A DNA stretch of 64,000 nucleotides from Sycon ciliatum (GCF_964019385.1 NC_088655.1:9859630-9923629), one strand, 5' to 3'; shown: positions 28,132 through 38,879, numbered from the stretch's first letter. Program-made: numbers and translations. The notes: generated by a model not told the origin, from the letters alone.

Positions 28132-28926
28132 TTCAGTTCTTTTTCTGTTCCCTCCCCCACCCTAGCCCAGCTCCGAAGATAAACATGGTGAGCACACGCG
28201 CGATGCACTGTACGTAGCCATGCAACTGCAGTAGCACACTGATACATTCCAGCCCTCCCCACCTCGCTACCCCGCACACAGACACCTTGTGACAAACACG
28301 CACATGCACATGGCACACACACACATGGGCACGCACACACATACATACACACACACACACGACCCAAACAGGAAATTCTTGATGAACATTGTATAATGCC
28401 ATGCAAAGCAGTGGCCACCATACTTCAGGAAGTCAGTTGTGAAACAAAAATAATTCAACTACAATGTGTAGGTAAGCTAGCAGCCAAAGCACAACATTGC
28501 AAACCGTGATGATATTTGCCTAAGGATTGCAGTTTGCAGACCACACCATGGAAGCAGTGAATACAGAATTATTGTAATGTCATACAAAGACGAGCAAAGA
28601 AGTGGCCACCATACACCAGAAACTTGCAGAAAGTCACATATCCAACAGATAGAGAAGTGAACAGCATCTGGTACAGCCCACACAAAACCAAGCTGACCTG
28701 ATAATCGTCCGAAGATCGTAAGTGGCAGATCCTTTTCAACGATAGCATGCAGGTGTACGTTACACGCATGGACAAAATCTGACCGTGTCATCGGCATACA
28801 TTGTCATCACATGCATACCCCACAGGTTACACACATGCACAGTAGAAGCACAATAAAAGCAATGGAAAAATATGAAGGGGTTGCTGAAGCATCTTCACAC
28901 TTCAATTTCAGACTTCGATGTGGTCG

Positions 28927-30107
28927 TCACGGGGTGATATACCTGCAAGATACAAGTGATACAGAAAGAAAGCATAAGGTCGTGAGGTAGGCTATGAGAC
29001 ACCACAAATGGGTCACCTACATGTATGTTCAGGGCTGGTGTACACACACACGCAGAATTATCATAATCGAGAATTTCCCAAACTACAGAAGAGCAATGAA
29101 ATCCATTTGCATGCACAGGAGCAATTTTGCAGTATGATGCGCAGCTCGGGAATACACCTGTTGGCAATGGATTACATTCCCATTGGAATTCCCATTCACG
29201 TGGGATTCACAGAAGCAATTTGGCAGTGTGCTGCGCAATGCGACACGACCTGCGATTCTGCGTGCGATGCAAACTCGCACAAAATACCATTCACAGAATC
29301 AGGACAAGACGTCAGCGATGCAACAGCGCCTTGCTGACGTGCCTCAAGTCAAACCTCAATGAGAATGCGTTTGTCGGTTACAACTGGTACAAATGTACAA
29401 GCAATTTCTGAAAATGCTCCTGTGAATCCTGCTTTTAATAAGCAGTGCAGGAATGTCCCTCCTCCGCTCCCCCCCCCCCTCCACACCCTCAGGGAACTTG
29501 ACAAGGAAGGGTGGTCTTCGCGGTTCCCAACATCTATTTGCAGTTTCTGGTCTCCACTATGTCTTTTCAATGGGGATTTGTACATACCATAAAAGCAAGC
29601 CTAAAAAATGAACAGCACATTTGCCGTTCCCCCACTGGGGAGGATGCGTTCCAAAGCTATCCTGACAAGATACTCCGAGAAGCGGTGCTGAGTGCAATGC
29701 ATTGTGAAACTGAAAAAGCTGACCAAGCCGGGGCATATAACGTCTAAACTTCAATTGTAGTTCGCCAGCTGACTACTTTCAGACTCCATGTAGGTTGGAG
29801 TACAGCTGGCTTAGAAGTTTGACAACGGCGCACGCACATAAGCAATGGCCACCTTACCTGTACTGTAGCAGTACTTCCGAGTTCCCGTATGGGAGTTCCC
29901 TCACTGTGTGTGCAATAGCAGCCTCATCGGACCAGTTCAATGCGACGCGGACAGTCCGACACTGAGGAGGACATTGAAGAAGTCAGAGACAGGAAGAATG
30001 GTTGATTTACAATTCAACTAGCAAGGCTGCACACCAACGAAGTTCCACTCACCATTGTGCCGTCCTTCTTGGAATGCAGAAATAACGCTTCCTCTCGAGA
30101 ACGCAGC
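28927..30107 (-). CDS. 3' exons of an unidentified gene (partial)
   Basis: Three exons with matching phases: 30107-30053 (LRSREEALFLHSKKDGTM), 29961-29858 (34 codons, starting CRTVRVALNWSDEAAIA and ending LLQY), and 28942-28927 (RYITP, then stop). All borders are GT-AG. The upstream exon must end in phase 2. The acidic exons at 30445-30760 end in phase 0, so at least one exon is missing or the model is wrong there. I do not recognise the protein. It could still be a fragment or pseudogene. Confidence 0.4.
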
Positions 30108-30346
30108 CTGTGACAGAGAAAAAGGAAGGTGCATCGCCATCGGCATTGGTCCTCTGCTATCACCGATTGCCGAGTTGCACAGTTCATTCTAACAAGACTG
30201 AGGATGTTCAAGAACTGGTAAGAGGAAAGGTCAGATTGCCTAGTTCCTAGGGCCTAGCATTCCTGGATGCCAGGATGTGCTGCCTCCCCCCCCCCCCCCC
30301 TCCCTTCTACTGCCTGGAAAGGGCAACATATGTGACAGCGTTCACC

Positions 30347-30750
30347 AGTACAGTCGGAGGAGAACATGGGAGAAGGCAAAAAAAGGGCAACACACATGAA
30401 TCCCTTATAAACAAGCAGTGGTAACTCTAGCACCAGCAATGTTGGACTTACATCCCAGCCATTGCCGCCGGATTCAGCGGCTTCTTCTTCTTCGTCTCCC
30501 ATCTTGGAAGCACTCCTTCCCGTAAGTTCAGTCCTGGGATCGGGAGTACAGTCGGAGGAGGACGTCGGAAAAGGCAAAAAGGCAACACACATGATTCCCT
30601 TATAAGCAAGCAGTGGCTACTCTGGCACCAGCAATGTTGGACTTACATCCCAGCCATTGCCGCCGGATTCCCACGCTTCCTCTTCGTCGTCTTCCAGTTC
30701 CCAGGTTCCATCTTGCAAATACTCCTTCCCGTAAGTAAGTGCAGTCCTGG
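30347..30750 (-). repeat. Tandem duplication of about 200 bp containing an acidic exon and splice donor
   Basis: Two adjacent copies (about 30347-30545 and 30546-30750) share AGTACAGTCGGAGGAG, CCCTTATAA(A/G)CAAGCAGTGG and GACTTACATCCCAGCCATTG. On the minus strand each ends in an acidic frame, DDEEEAWESGGNGWD or GDEEEEAAESGGNGWD, directly before GTAAGT. The frame upstream of the acidic part survives only in the 30750 copy (YGKEYLQDGTWE). Confidence 0.65.
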
Positions 30751-31020
30751 CCTGGGTGGATGCGCAGTACATTGACGATGGCGGAGATGGAGCAGGTCAG
30801 GGAGCCCTATAGGGTCCCGAGAGCAGATTGTGGCCAAATTCGGGACGATGCCGGACGCCAGTCAGTATGAAGTAGCGAATTACGGACCGCCACGTAGATT
30901 GGGGTCGCGGGGTCATAATCCATGGGCACTACTCGTACGTTGCTCCAAAAAAGGGCACTGCACTGTTCCACAGTTGCTGTTAGCGGTCGCCAAAGGCACT
31001 TGGTAGGCCGGTAATTGGGT

Positions 31021-31083
31021 CACGTGTCAACAAAGTGTCAACAACGTGTCAACAACGTGTCAACAACGTGTCGACCACGTGTC
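31021..31083. repeat. 11-bp tandem repeat
   Basis: Five to six copies of GTGTCAACAAC with slight variants. Confidence 0.85.
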
Positions 31084-31229
31084 TTTAGCGGTACACTAAT
31101 TTTGGTGTCCCCAAACTGAAAACATCGAGCACCAGTATGGAAAGGCTTTAGACAGAAAGCCTTTCCAATAATGCTGTGAGTGTGAAGTAATTACAATTTT
31201 TGTAGTACAGTACACATGGTACATGTATA

Positions 31230-31417
31230 CAGTCAACTTCGCTTATAACGACACTCGGCGGGGCATCAGAAAAGTGCCCTTATTCACGAAGTGTCGTTAT
31301 ATCCGAAGTCTCATTGTATGTGTCACAGTTGGATGGTACTTTGCTCTGGGCATGAAAATTATGTCGTTATTCGCGAATTGTCGTTATATCCGAAGTCGTT
31401 ATTGGCGAAGTTGACTG
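31230..31417. mobile_element. 188-bp TA-flanked MITE, CAGTCAACTTCGCTTATAAC family copy 2
   Basis: Ends CAGTCAACTTCGCTTATAAC and imperfect inverse, TA on both sides. Interior CACTCGGCGGGGCATC is shared in inverted orientation with 18564-18741. Confidence 0.85.
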
Positions 31418-31524
31418 TAGTATAATTATACTGTAGCACTTATGACTTAGCAGCTAAGATTTATATTTTTAATAGCACGTTGTGTGAGCGCCATGCATAC
31501 CGTACCGGTGCTCAGTCATGTCTG

Positions 31525-32143
31525 TACGTAGACCCGGGTGCTCGAATGAGACACAGGGTACCAAAACAGAAACACCCTGAAATTGTACCTAAACTTGTTC
31601 CGATTTCGTTTAGTTTTCACAAATACCATCAACATACGGCCCGCTAACGGTATGCCAAATTTCAGCGCTGCCCGGTAAGCGCTTTTTGAAATACTCGCGA
31701 CCCACTTTTTGCTGGGTCCTTGATTTGGGTCTCCTGTACGGTGCTGCCAAAGACCTGCTGAATCTGCGGCTCCACTGACCATCTATTCTTGGTCTCAAAA
31801 ATGAAGTAGTAAGTTACTACTCCCTGCCCTCAACTGCCACACCAAGCGTAGACGATGGTAGACCCGTGTGCTTGAATCGGAGATGATCTGACCAGTTCGC
31901 TGTTTCTGATTCGAGCACCCAATTTTCGAATAAAAAATCTGAAGGAAATACGACAATTTTACTGCGTACTGTAGCTTGTGTTGAAGCGCACCCAGGTTCT
32001 GAATTCCTGCTGGGTGGGTCAAGCCAGACTCTCTTCCCTGTTCCATCGCCTCTCCAAAAGTATATTCTGACATTATTGAGAGTTACAGATGAGAAATTTC
32101 ACACCTGTCAAATCGTTTCTGATTCGAGCACCCGGGTCTACGT
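31525..32143. mobile_element. 619-bp element with 23-bp perfect inverted ends
   Basis: Ends TACGTAGACCCGGGTGCTCG and perfect inverse. A second, degenerate pair of the same ends lies inside at 31857-31925, suggesting two elements sharing termini. Confidence 0.8.
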
Positions 32144-32330
32144 ATGCGCATATGCATATCACGGCTGTTTACTGTTTTAGTGTTGTCGTTAGCGTTGTTG
32201 CTGTTGTCGTGTTGACTGTTGTTCTTTTATTATTAAATTATCCAAGGTCGGCAGAGCATCCCAGACCACGCCACCACTCCCCTTATTCATGGTTCACACA
32301 TGACCTGTGACGGGTTTACGTGGCTCTACA

Positions 32331-32567
32331 GTCCATTTCAAAACTATACGCGTACCTAGGCAAAAACCGTTATGCCAGCATCTATACCACATAAAATCTG
32401 TGATCACGTTGTGCATAAATTTTTCCAAATTGGGCGTCTGTTATCCAATCGTTTAGAAACTATAGTGGTGGAGCGGTCCTGAGCAATATTCCGAAAACTA
32501 TTCTCAAAAAGTTCCAGCCAAATTTGAAATATTTCAAAAACCCTACGCGTCTATAGTTTTGAAATGT
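32331..32567. mobile_element. 237-bp inverted-repeat element inside LINE relic
   Basis: Ends CATTTCAAAACTATACGCGT and ACGCGTCTATAGTTTTGAAA. It truncates the 3' part of the LINE relic that begins at 32568. Confidence 0.6.
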
Positions 32568-32718
32568 GGTGAACTGGTGCAAAGAGGGGAATCCGAAGGC
32601 AGATGCGTATAGCACGGCGTTGAATTCTCTCCAGTGTGTCCCGCTGTTGCTGTGTGGTGTTGGAGAGGGCAAGGCTGCCATATTCGAGAACGGGTCGGAT
32701 GTAGGTCGTGTATATTAA

Positions 32719-34008
32719 AGGGGAAGTATACCCTAAAATCAAATTTTCACCAGTTGTAGTCTTTTGGGTGCTGAGCTCATGAGTCGAATGGTCTTGGTCC
32801 GAGGAAGCTGCGACGCTCCCTTCCTACTTGAATCCCAATCGAACTCGCGCACTTCCACCGAAACTGGGTGACTGCGCCCTACTAGATGGGGATTTGTATG
32901 CAAAATGTCACTAAGGGCCGGGTTCCACTGCGGCTCCGCGGCTCCGCTGCTCCGCGGCACTTGGCTGCATGCAGCGGAGCATCGCGGTTCCACTGTCACT
33001 CGCCATTCGCGGTACCGCGGTCGTGGTCCACACTTTTTGATGACGTTTCACCTGCCTGCGCGCGCGAAATCAAACAAATCCTCGTGTACTGGCCTGCGCA
33101 ACGAATTAAAATTTGAATTTTGAAATTCTGGCGTACAAAACAATGCAAAGTACGGGAAACAGGTCGAGCCGCGACCGCGGCTCGCAGTTTTTGGTCAAGA
33201 ATCGTAGCAAAAGCTCGCGGTGAGCCGCGGACTCGCTGCTCCAGCTCGAGCCGCGGTCACTATGGTAATGATGACGTTTCAAGCCGCGAAAGACGAGCAG
33301 CGGGGCAGCGGAGCCGCAGTGGAACCCGGCCCTAAAAGCGCCATTTCGTTCTTATAAAAGCACGGATGACCGCGATTGGCCCATATGTTGTAGTCTTTTG
33401 GACGCTGAGTCGACTGGTTTTGGTCCGAAAAGGCTGCGATGCAGCGTTCCTCCTTTATTCCCAATCGAACATGGTTGAACAAGCGGTCACGTGCTCCTGG
33501 GTGCCTAAATCACTTGGTCACCGCGCCAGCAGGCGACAACTTTCACACCAAGGTTCAACTCGAGTTCAACTCGAGTGACAGGACTGCACCCAAAAAAGGT
33601 CAAACAGGCTAGTAAGTTGTACCCTGCAGGCACGGTGACCAGGTGACTGGTGTACGCAGGAGCAAGTGACCGCTTGTTCAACCATGTTCGATTGGGAATA
33701 AAGGAGGAACGCTGCATCGCAGCCTTTTCGGACCAAAACCAGTCGACTCAGCGTCCAAAAGACTACAACATATGGGCCAATCGCGGTCATCCGTGCTTTT
33801 ATAAGAACGAAATGGCGCTTTTAGTGACATTTTGCATACAAATCCCCATCTAGTAGGGCGCAGTCACCCAGTTTCGGTGGAAGTGCGCGAGTTCGATTGG
33901 GATTCAAGTAGGAAGGGAGCGCCTCAGCTTCCTCGGACCAAGACCATTCGACTCAGCACCCCGAAGACTACAATTGGTGAAAATTTGATTTTAGGGTATA
34001 CTTCCCCT
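32719..34008. mobile_element. 1290-bp TTAA-flanked foldback element
   Basis: Ends AGGGGAAGTATACCCTAAAA and inverse, with TTAA at 32715-32718 and 34009-34012. The arms are about 400 bp each (32719-32914 plus 33333-33545, against 33640-34008) around a short loop. TTAA duplication is used by piggyBac and Kolobok elements; the AGGGG start is reminiscent of Kolobok but this is not proven. Carries a nested MITE in its left arm. Confidence 0.85.
32915..33332. mobile_element. 418-bp PIF/Harbinger-like MITE nested in foldback arm
   Basis: Ends GGGCCGGGTTCCACTGCGG and inverse, TAA on both sides. Very GC-rich, with GCCGCGG/CCGCGGC repeats. The other foldback arm lacks it and shows the empty site (..CGCTTTTAGTGACATT..). 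Confidence 0.85.
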
Positions 34009-34593
34009 TTAACAATAGGCTGGAAGCATTCATTGTGCCACGTGTCTTGTGGAGTTGGTGCAGTAGTTTTTTGGCTTTGTTGGCACGGCTTCAGTTGGTC
34101 CGGAGACGGATTTCTGGCTTTCCGAAATGAAAAAATGTTAAACGCTTCCGCCTTTTCTCCATCTGATCTAGCCACTGTTTCGTTCGCTGAAATAGGCGGA
34201 AGCTCCATTTTCGGGGACGACCGCAGCTGTATTCCCACGATAGCCCGTGGCCTACTTGTTGTAGCTGTTGTTCCTGTTGCTGTTGAATTCTTTATTCTCA
34301 CGATGGCACCATCGCCAATCAAATTCAATAAGTTGTTGTTGTTGTTGCATGCCTTGCTTTTGTCTCTAGCCCGCACGCATTTTACATTATATTTTGTAGT
34401 CAACTCCTATAGTCATTGTATATTAATTTTTTGTTTCTTTGTTATAATCAACTTCAGAACTAAATATTGCGACAGAGCTTTCGGCCATATTTTCAATTCA
34501 TCGCATTCCCAACTCATCACAACCACGCGCTCTTCAGCCGAACCATACAGACACCAGCAAGGACACTTCCATTGAGAGATAATATTGCTCCAC

Positions 34594-34640
34594 GCCTCTC
34601 GACAGCTGTTTCGCTCCCTGTCGGAGCTCATCAGTAGAGG
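34594..34640 (-). ncRNA. Type I hammerhead ribozyme 3 (minus strand)
   Basis: On the minus strand: CTGATGA (34634-34628), stem II GCTCC-GACAG-GGAGC, GAAA (34612-34609), a loop-less palindromic stem III (A)CAG-CTG(T), and cleavage after C34601. Stem I pairs CCTCT with AGAGG, with an A-G mismatch next to the cleavage site. A stem III of this kind is known from minimal hammerheads that act as dimers. The repeat it belongs to is not delimited. Confidence 0.7.
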
Positions 34641-34731
34641 ATGATAATGATGATAATGGAGGAATGATCATTCTTATACACCAGAAATGGCGCAAGCGCG
34701 CGCTTCCCACATAATATGTGGAAAGCGATTG

Positions 34732-34764
34732 ATATGCCATTGATATATTATATCAATGGCATAT
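34732..34764. repeat. 33-bp perfect A/T-rich palindrome
   Basis: ATATGCCATTGATATA, a central T, and its exact inverse. Could be a cruciform or an MITE footprint. A second small inverted repeat (CTTCCCACAT / ATGTGGAAAG) lies just before it. Confidence 0.8.
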
Positions 34765-35268
34765 GCAAGCTGCTAAAATGGTAAAGTGTGAGAACAGCGA
34801 TAAATAATCATAGTATGCGCTCATTGGTGGAGAAACACACCACACAAGCGACGAAAATCTTACTCGGAATACTGATGCCAATGGAAAGTACATGTATGTT
34901 GTTTATTATTATGATGTTGCAATGTCCATGTATGCAGGCGAGGCGAGACTCACCGCCGAGATCCCCCTACGCGACAGGCTCGGTTGCCGTTCAGGATTCA
35001 CACCGACCTGTCCGCCCGTCAACAGGATCGACAGCGGGAGGCCCCACTGATGCCGATGTCGATGCACACCAGAAAAAAGCATCTGAGCTTTCACCTTTTT
35101 GACTTCTTCCGCGAGGATCTAAGTTTTATTTTGTGAGCACGGAAGTACGTCGTTGTTTTGAACTTTTCGTGTGAGGAACAACACGATGATGAGTGCGTAT
35201 GCAGAAAACAATACTCCTCCGGCCGGCGATAACACCACCAACCCGAGCCCCAAAGGAACGCAATGTAG

Positions 35269-35396
35269 TTACGTGAAGGCGATTCATCTGGCGATGTTGC
35301 TGAAGATGCAGATGACGAACTCCGAAGTCTTTCATTTCAGAGCCGGGTGGGCAACATCGCCACCTTCGATACAGCGACATCATTTTCAAGTACGAG
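35269..35396 (+). CDS. Candidate plus-strand exon, unidentified
   Basis: An open stretch between AG (35267-35268) and GTATGT (35397) reads LREGDSSGDVAEDADDELRS followed by a serine-rich part. It looks more like real protein than neighbouring frames. A separate frame with an ATG near 35186 overlaps it. There are no partner exons I can tie to it and no family is recognised. Confidence 0.2.
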
Positions 35397-35656
35397 GTAT
35401 GTGTGTCACACTAACAGCAAACAAACATCCTTCCACTCCTTCGTAATCACAAATAAAACAAAGAGCTGGAGCTTCGTGGAGGAAGTACCAGTGCGACAAA
35501 CTGCTGTCGACTTTTGTTTATTTTGTCCCTTTTTGGCGTTCTCATTGTGTACAAAGTACACATCGAGTGTCTGAGCTGAGTTCAGAACAGGGAGTAGTAC
35601 AATACCTGGTTCAGACATGGCACGTGCTTGTTGCCAGGCTACAGCCAATGAGCGGC

Positions 35657-35755
35657 CAGAATAAGCGGGCAAGATCAGTAGATCTTGCCCGCTTATTCTG
35701 TACGCGATACGGTACAACTGCTGTTCTTGCCCGCATATCCGGGCAAGAACAGCAG
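35657..35755. repeat. Two adjacent long hairpins
   Basis: 35657-35700: CAGAATAAGCGGGCAAGATC, loop AGTA, perfect inverse. 35718-35755: CTGCTGTTCTTGCCCG, short loop, inverse. Both contain CTTGCCCG, as do the hairpins at 36325 and 58542. Confidence 0.85.
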
Positions 35756-36324
35756 TCATACAGCACCGCGCCGCACATGCGTACTTACCATTTTTCGAAG
35801 TCCTTGCCTTGGTCAACATCTCCGACGAGCTCTTCAAAATTTGTCTCGCTTCTCCAAAATAATTACTCACTACTGTCTTGAACGTCTTGAACGTCTGTAG
35901 GGAGGCCAGAAACGCCATCCAACCTTGCAGCTGGGCATGTTGCTCGGCGAAACGCACGTAAGGGAAGCAGACCTCAACAAGTGTAGCTTCTCAGCACTAG
36001 CATTCGAACCTTACTCTGACAATCATCAATCTTACTCGGAGAACGGGTTTATTCAACCAATCATATTACTGGTACTACTAACGTTACTACTGCCTTCAGT
36101 CGGCTTCACTGTACTTGAATACTTTCATCTCAAAAGTGGAAAGTCCTGACCAAACAAATAGCTGTTTATGATGGACATAATCATTGCACACAATGTGACA
36201 TTGCGGCATTTTGCCAAGGCTTTTTTCCTCTTTGAACATCTCCATATATGTGGGCCTTGTCTGAACCGCAATCCTACATAACACAGTTGCATCGGGCATG
36301 ACGCTCTGATCAGGCCCGAGGTCT

Positions 36325-36403
36325 GTGAGTGATCTTGCCCGAGGTCGCGACGCCCAAGGGGCGTAGCCCCGAGGGCGTCGCGACCGCGGGCAAGATCACT
36401 CAC
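36325..36403. repeat. 79-bp hairpin with conserved GGGGCGTAGCCCC loop
   Basis: Arms GTGAGTGATCTTGCCCG and inverse, then GGTCGCGACGCCC and inverse, with an apical AAGGGGCGTAGCCCCGA that itself forms a 5-bp stem. About 30 paired bases per arm with minimal mismatch. Confidence 0.9.
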
Positions 36404-36874
36404 ATGACCGAGGGTCATGCCCTCGCAACTGTGTAGGATTATGTATTTCAGAAGGCAAGCGTGCACCGACGTCCGTACATCGAACAGTTGGCTCGATCGA
36501 CGAGCACACGGGCTGGACTTCGTTTTTGACGATGAATGTACGCGTGGAGGTCAAGTCCGACAACTTTCACACCAAGGTTCAACTCGAGTGACAGGAGTGC
36601 ACCCAAAAAAGGTCAAACAGGCTAGTAAGTTGTACCCTGCAGGCACGGTGACCAGGTGACTGGCGTACGCAGGAGCACGTGACCGCTTGTTCAACCATGT
36701 TCGATTGGGAATAAAGAAGGAACGCTGCATCGCTCGCTTCGCAGCCTTTTCGGACCAAAACCAGTCGACTCAGCGTCCAAAAGACTACAACATATGGGCC
36801 AATCGCGGTCATCCGTGCTTTTATAAGAACGAAATGACGCTTTTAGTGACATTTTGCATACAAATCCCCATCTA

Positions 36875-37949
36875 TAGTCAGTTTCAAAAAGATTAGCAAT
36901 CCTTGTGATCGCCCGGGGAGTTTGCCGTCTTACCGTATGAGCGTTCGAGCGCTGCCTGGAAAAACTCACTGCGAACTCGAAGAAATAGTCCGCGCGAAAG
37001 CATGAAAAATGACAATTCACTGACGTCAGTACTCGTACATGTTCGTCTGGTTTACAACAAACGAGTTCTTCCTCGCATCGATATGGAGTCAGAGAGGACA
37101 TGTCGAAAGTGAGGTAAATTTTGACGGCCGGATGCGTCCGTTTTGTGACCAAATTAATAGATTCTTTGAGCTACCGCGGCGCGGATGCAATTTACTCTCA
37201 CGATGTGACGGCATTGACACAGACTCATTCCCAAGGCCTTGAAGTAGCAGAGCTATCCGTGTGACTTCGATGACATTTTGAGAAAAGCAGACGCCTGTGA
37301 AAGCTGATAGAAGACGCGTTGACTCCTAAATTCAAATAAATTGGCGACCTTCTATTACTAAAATAATTCTCAAACAGAAATTGATCCATCGATGTGCCGG
37401 TGCACTCAACAACACGTAGCTACAGCGCAATGACTTCCGTGTTTACTCACACGGTTTCAGTGTTGTGTGTATTTTCATAACTTCAAATGGCGTGAGCCAG
37501 TAAAGTGTCAGTCAGTTCGGCAGGAAACGCGAGCTCCAACAATAAGTCGCTTGGCGCAGCCGTCCTTCTTTGTCTTGTACCAGCGTGATTACCAAAACAA
37601 TGAAAAATGAAGAAAAATGTTTGACTTGAAGATTTGTTGGGATTTGAACTCACAACTTCATGGTCAGCAGACAGCATGCATGACCACAAGGCCAAAAAGG
37701 AGGGGATAAATCGTGGGTTTTGATAACAAATCGATACTGGCTTCCAGGGCAACATATAAACCATGGGAAAAGGCCAGAAACCTGGCGAAATACTAACTCC
37801 TTAACGGTTGGTCCAATTGTTCCGAAACATTCACAGAACAATTTGCCGTGCCCTAGCAAGCCGTTTTATGTACTTTGTTGTCCAAATTTCCCGTATCCTC
37901 ATACTTTTTAAGACCCAAACTTGATTGCTAATCTTTTTGAAACAGACTG
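36875..37949. mobile_element. 1075-bp TA-flanked Tc1/mariner-type non-autonomous element
   Basis: Inverted ends TAGTCAGTTTCAAAAAGATT and CAGTCTGTTTCAAAAAGATT, TA on both sides. The uninterrupted foldback arm gives the empty site CCCCATCTAGTAGGG. No transposase motif is seen in its short frames. It contains a tRNA-like sequence at 37632-37700. Confidence 0.8.
37632..37700 (-). repeat. tRNA-like sequence inside mariner-type element
   Basis: Minus-strand A-box-like GGCCTTGTGGTCATGC and B box AGTTCAAATCC at tRNA spacing. The anticodon arm does not fold, so it is not a working tRNA. Confidence 0.5.
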
Positions 37950-38112
37950 TAGTAGGGCGCAGTCACCCAGTTTCGGTGGAAGTGCGCGAGTTCGATTGGG
38001 ATTCAAGTAGGAAGGGAGCGTCTCAGCTTCCTCGGACCACGACCATTCGACTCAGCACCCCGAAGACTACAACTGGTGAAATTTTAATTTTTGCCTTAAC
38101 TTCCCCTTTTAA

Positions 38113-38436
38113 AGAACGCAGCCATATTGATGAAAAGTAAGAACGTCCCAGTCTAGCCAATCGGACCCAACATTCTTGGCCTTGGGCGTGCCACTCTACC
38201 GTGCAACCGGTCAATAACCTAGACTCGCAGCATGCATGCAATCAACTCAACACCCCACGCATGCTCAGGACGTGGGATGGGAGTGTCCGATGCACACACT
38301 GTGTATGGATATGGAGAGCTACCCACACGGCAAGCATCGGTATCGATCAGGCCGTTCAAATGTATCACCAGTGCTAGTAAATGTCCAATGTACAGTGACT
38401 CAAGGTAGAATGACTTGAATGAGTGCATGACAATGG
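38113..38436 (+). repeat. Dispersed repeat shared with the right end of the window, copy 1
   Basis: Starts GAACGCAGCCATATTGATGA, contains GTAAGAACGTCCCAG and GTGCTAGTAAATGTCCA, and ends GAGTGCATGA. Matches 63664-64000 in the same orientation at moderate identity. Its first 100 bp equal the right half of the 41229-41872 MITE. Confidence 0.75.
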
Positions 38437-38879
38437 GGGGAACAGAAATAAAGGAAACCAAAGAAAACACATCACCGCGGTTTACCCTTGTTGCTATCGA
38501 CGAAAGCAAATTGACGGCATAGCCAGGACCAGACTAGCGTGAGTCATGAATTCAAAGTTCAACTGGGCTAAGTGGCACATACAATGTACACACACACCAC
38601 ACACATGCGTGCACACACACACACACGCACACACACACACAACAACGGTCAACCAATGGAATTACTTGTACGAAAACTAAAAAAACTAAAAAACAAAAAA
38701 AACAGAGCAGGCAACCTTGATCTGACAAAACAACCGTTTCTACTGCCGACGGCTATTCAGGTCTGTACAGTGGTCAGCATGGTGTCCATATGTGAGCAAC
38801 GCCAACCCTGCTGCTGTGTCGGCCAATACAGCAGTGACCTGCACGAATGTACTAAAGCAATAGTGAAGAACCGTATCAA

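Larger units (their letters stand above)
32568..34290 (-). pseudogene. LINE relic, internally deleted, split by a foldback element
   Basis: The minus strand at 34290-34013 reads like the linker ahead of a non-LTR reverse transcriptase (..ELPPISANETVARSDGEKA..AFNIF..). At 32706-32568 it reads like the region after the RT palm (YIRPVLEYGSLALSN..LERIQRRAIR). Almost the whole RT core is missing between them, and the 1.3-kb foldback sits at the joint. Confidence 0.65.
36556..38108. mobile_element. Half copy of the TTAA foldback, interrupted by a 1075-bp element
   Basis: 36556-36874 and 37950-38108 are the loop and right arm of the foldback seen at 32719-34008, ending CTTCCCCTT before TTAA (38109-38112). 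The left arm is missing. The sequence resumes in register across the inserted element. Confidence 0.85.

Noticed and set aside
33832..34575. 247-codon plus-strand frame
   Set aside because: Starts in the arm of the foldback element and runs antisense through a LINE relic; no domain, no splice support.
34909..35094. Possible minus-strand exon ending at GTGAGT near 34945
   Set aside because: A single open frame of about 31 codons with a weak acceptor and no partner exon.
35785..35957. Minus-strand start-like frame (MRFAEQHAQLQGW..) with possible GT donors
   Set aside because: Contains two possible donors, but no downstream exon continues it in phase and the neighbouring hairpins disrupt the region. 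Left unannotated.
36691..37242. Short frames inside the 1075-bp mariner-type element as a transposase
   Set aside because: No DDE/D motif, no helix-turn-helix and too short; treated as non-coding filler.
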